Shown here piece by piece: positions 6,184-7,160 of a stretch of 7,160 nt of DNA (position 1 is its first letter; every line of letters begins with the position of its first letter). This DNA comes from an uncultured Odoribacter sp. (GTDB lineage Bacteria; Bacteroidota; Bacteroidia; Bacteroidales; Marinifilaceae). Location: the NCBI GenBank assembly GCA_905193145.1, contig CAJJNP010000167.1:1-7160 (forward strand), in the 5' to 3' direction. Position numbers and translations under genes: made by a program. Below the pieces are notes generated by a model. The model had not been told where the DNA came from. It saw nothing but the letters and a program-made list of their open reading frames with translations, and made no database searches.

Positions 6184-7160
6184 TCAAGGTACTTCAACCT
6201 TATTCAGTATCTTACTGATTATTTCATCAGAAGTCATATTGCTTGCTTCCGCTTCATACGTCAAACCGATACGGTGACGAAGCACATCATGAGCTACCGC
6301 ACGCACATCTTCGGGGATCACATATCCACGACGTTTGATAAATGCATATGTACGGGCAGCCAAAGCCAAGTTGATAGAAGCACGGGGTGAACCACCAAAA
6401 CCAATCATGTCTTTCAATTCTTTCAGATCATACTTCTCCGGATAACGGGTTGCAAACACAATATCAACAATATAACGTTCTATTTTCTCATCCAAATAAA
6501 CCTGACGGACCACTTTACGCGCCTCAAGAATCTCGTCAGCCTTAAGGATAGGCTTCACATTGAATTTCTCGCCATTAATATTCTGGCGGATAATCAATTT
6601 TTCTTCTTCCAATTTCGGATAATCAATCACAACCTTCAACATAAAACGGTCGACTTGTGCTTCCGGAAGCGGATAAGTACCTTCTTGTTCGATCGGGTTC
6701 TGAGTAGCTAATACCAAGAAAGGTTCCGGCAGAGGAAAAGTCTGTTTACCGATTGTCACCTGACGTTCCTGCATTGCTTCAAGCAGGGCACTCTGTACTT
6801 TTGCCGGTGCACGATTAATTTCGTCCGCCAATACAAAATTTGCAAAAATAGGTCCTTTCTTTACTTGAAATGATTCATCTTTCTGACTGTAAACCATTGT
6901 ACCGATAACGTCGGCAGGCAACAAATCCGGCGTAAACTGTACACGACTGTATTGTGCATCAATCAGAGACGCCAATGTTTTAATTGCTAATGTCTTTGCC
7001 AAACCCGGCACACCTTCCAACAACACATGTCCGTCAGACAACAGTCCGATCAGAAGCGATTCCACCAAATGTTTCTGACCAACTATAATCTGGTCCATGC
7101 CTGTTGTAAGATTGGTAACGAAAGCACTTTGTCTTTCAATCCGCTCGTTCAATTCGCGGA
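6184..7160 (-). CDS. moxR: MoxR-family AAA+ ATPase (5' end cut by window edge)
   Basis: About 324 codons are visible. The frame is open to the window edge: TTG at 7152-7150 is an ordinary Leu codon preceded in frame by Arg-Glu (...RELNERIERQ), so the true start lies outside. Numbering from that Leu, the AAA+ elements are Walker A GVPGLAKT (47-54), Walker B LADEINRA (108-115), sensor 1 ATQNP (149-153), the PEAQVDRF block (163-170) and sensor 2 GGSPRA (253-258), followed by the helical lid. The conserved run from FTPDLLPADVIGT through KVQSALLEAMQERQV is typical of the MoxR class. The protein is a cytosolic ATP-driven chaperone-like ring that in related systems remodels VWA-domain partners, here probably DUF58, BatA and BatB. 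It is the first gene of the cluster visible here and stops at TGA 6184-6186. Only a few N-terminal residues seem to be missing. Confidence 0.95.
   Translation of the reverse strand, partial: RELNERIERQSAFVTNLTTGMDQIIVGQKHLVESLLIGLLSDGHVLLEGVPGLAKTLAIKTLASLIDAQYSRVQFTPDLLPADVIGTMVYSQKDESFQVKKGPIFANFVLADEINRAPAKVQSALLEAMQERQVTIGKQTFPLPEPFLVLATQNPIEQEGTYPLPEAQVDRFMLKVVIDYPKLEEEKLIIRQNINGEKFNVKPILKADEILEARKVVRQVYLDEKIERYIVDIVFATRYPEKYDLKELKDMIGFGGSPRASINLALAARTYAFIKRRGYVIPEDVRAVAHDVLRHRIGLTYEAEASNMTSDEIISKILNKVEVP

Overview
The window looks like a Bacteroides-type chromosome segment (Bacteroidota, order Bacteroidales). It is AT-rich, most genes lack Shine-Dalgarno sequences, and the gene order and protein sequences match the Bacteroides aerotolerance (bat) operon. 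The genus-level call comes from recognising these protein families; species cannot be decided from the sequence alone.

All seven genes lie on the minus strand, so transcription runs from high to low coordinates. In that order they are: a MoxR-family AAA+ ATPase (7160 to 6184, 5' end outside the window); a soluble DUF58 protein (6131-5262); an unnamed membrane protein with a BatD-like outer module and a DUF4381-like cytoplasmic part (5252-4179); batA (4130-3147); batB (3087-2059); batC (2056-1328); and batD (1294 to 1, 3' end outside the window). Gaps are 52, 9, 48, 59, 2 and 33 bp. No terminator or convincing internal promoter was found, so the set reads as one long transcript. The promoter and the first codons of moxR lie beyond position 7160. 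The rest of batD, and perhaps batE, lie beyond position 1.

The expected job, from knowledge of MoxR/von Willebrand A (VWA) systems, is a chaperone-like membrane machine. The MoxR ATPase works with VWA metal-binding proteins: DUF58 in the cytosol, and BatA and BatB anchored in the inner membrane. BatC (tetratricopeptide repeats, TPR), BatD (repeated Ig-like modules) and the unnamed gene would supply periplasmic protein-protein contacts. The operon was named for aerotolerance in Bacteroides fragilis, but the molecular substrate is not settled.

The system is known rather than new. The points most worth a second look are a tandem heptamer (ATNGTAA) present only in the leaders of the two VWA paralogues batA and batB, the two-part architecture of the unnamed gene, and the extreme Gln/Asn/Asp/Lys-rich tract of BatC.
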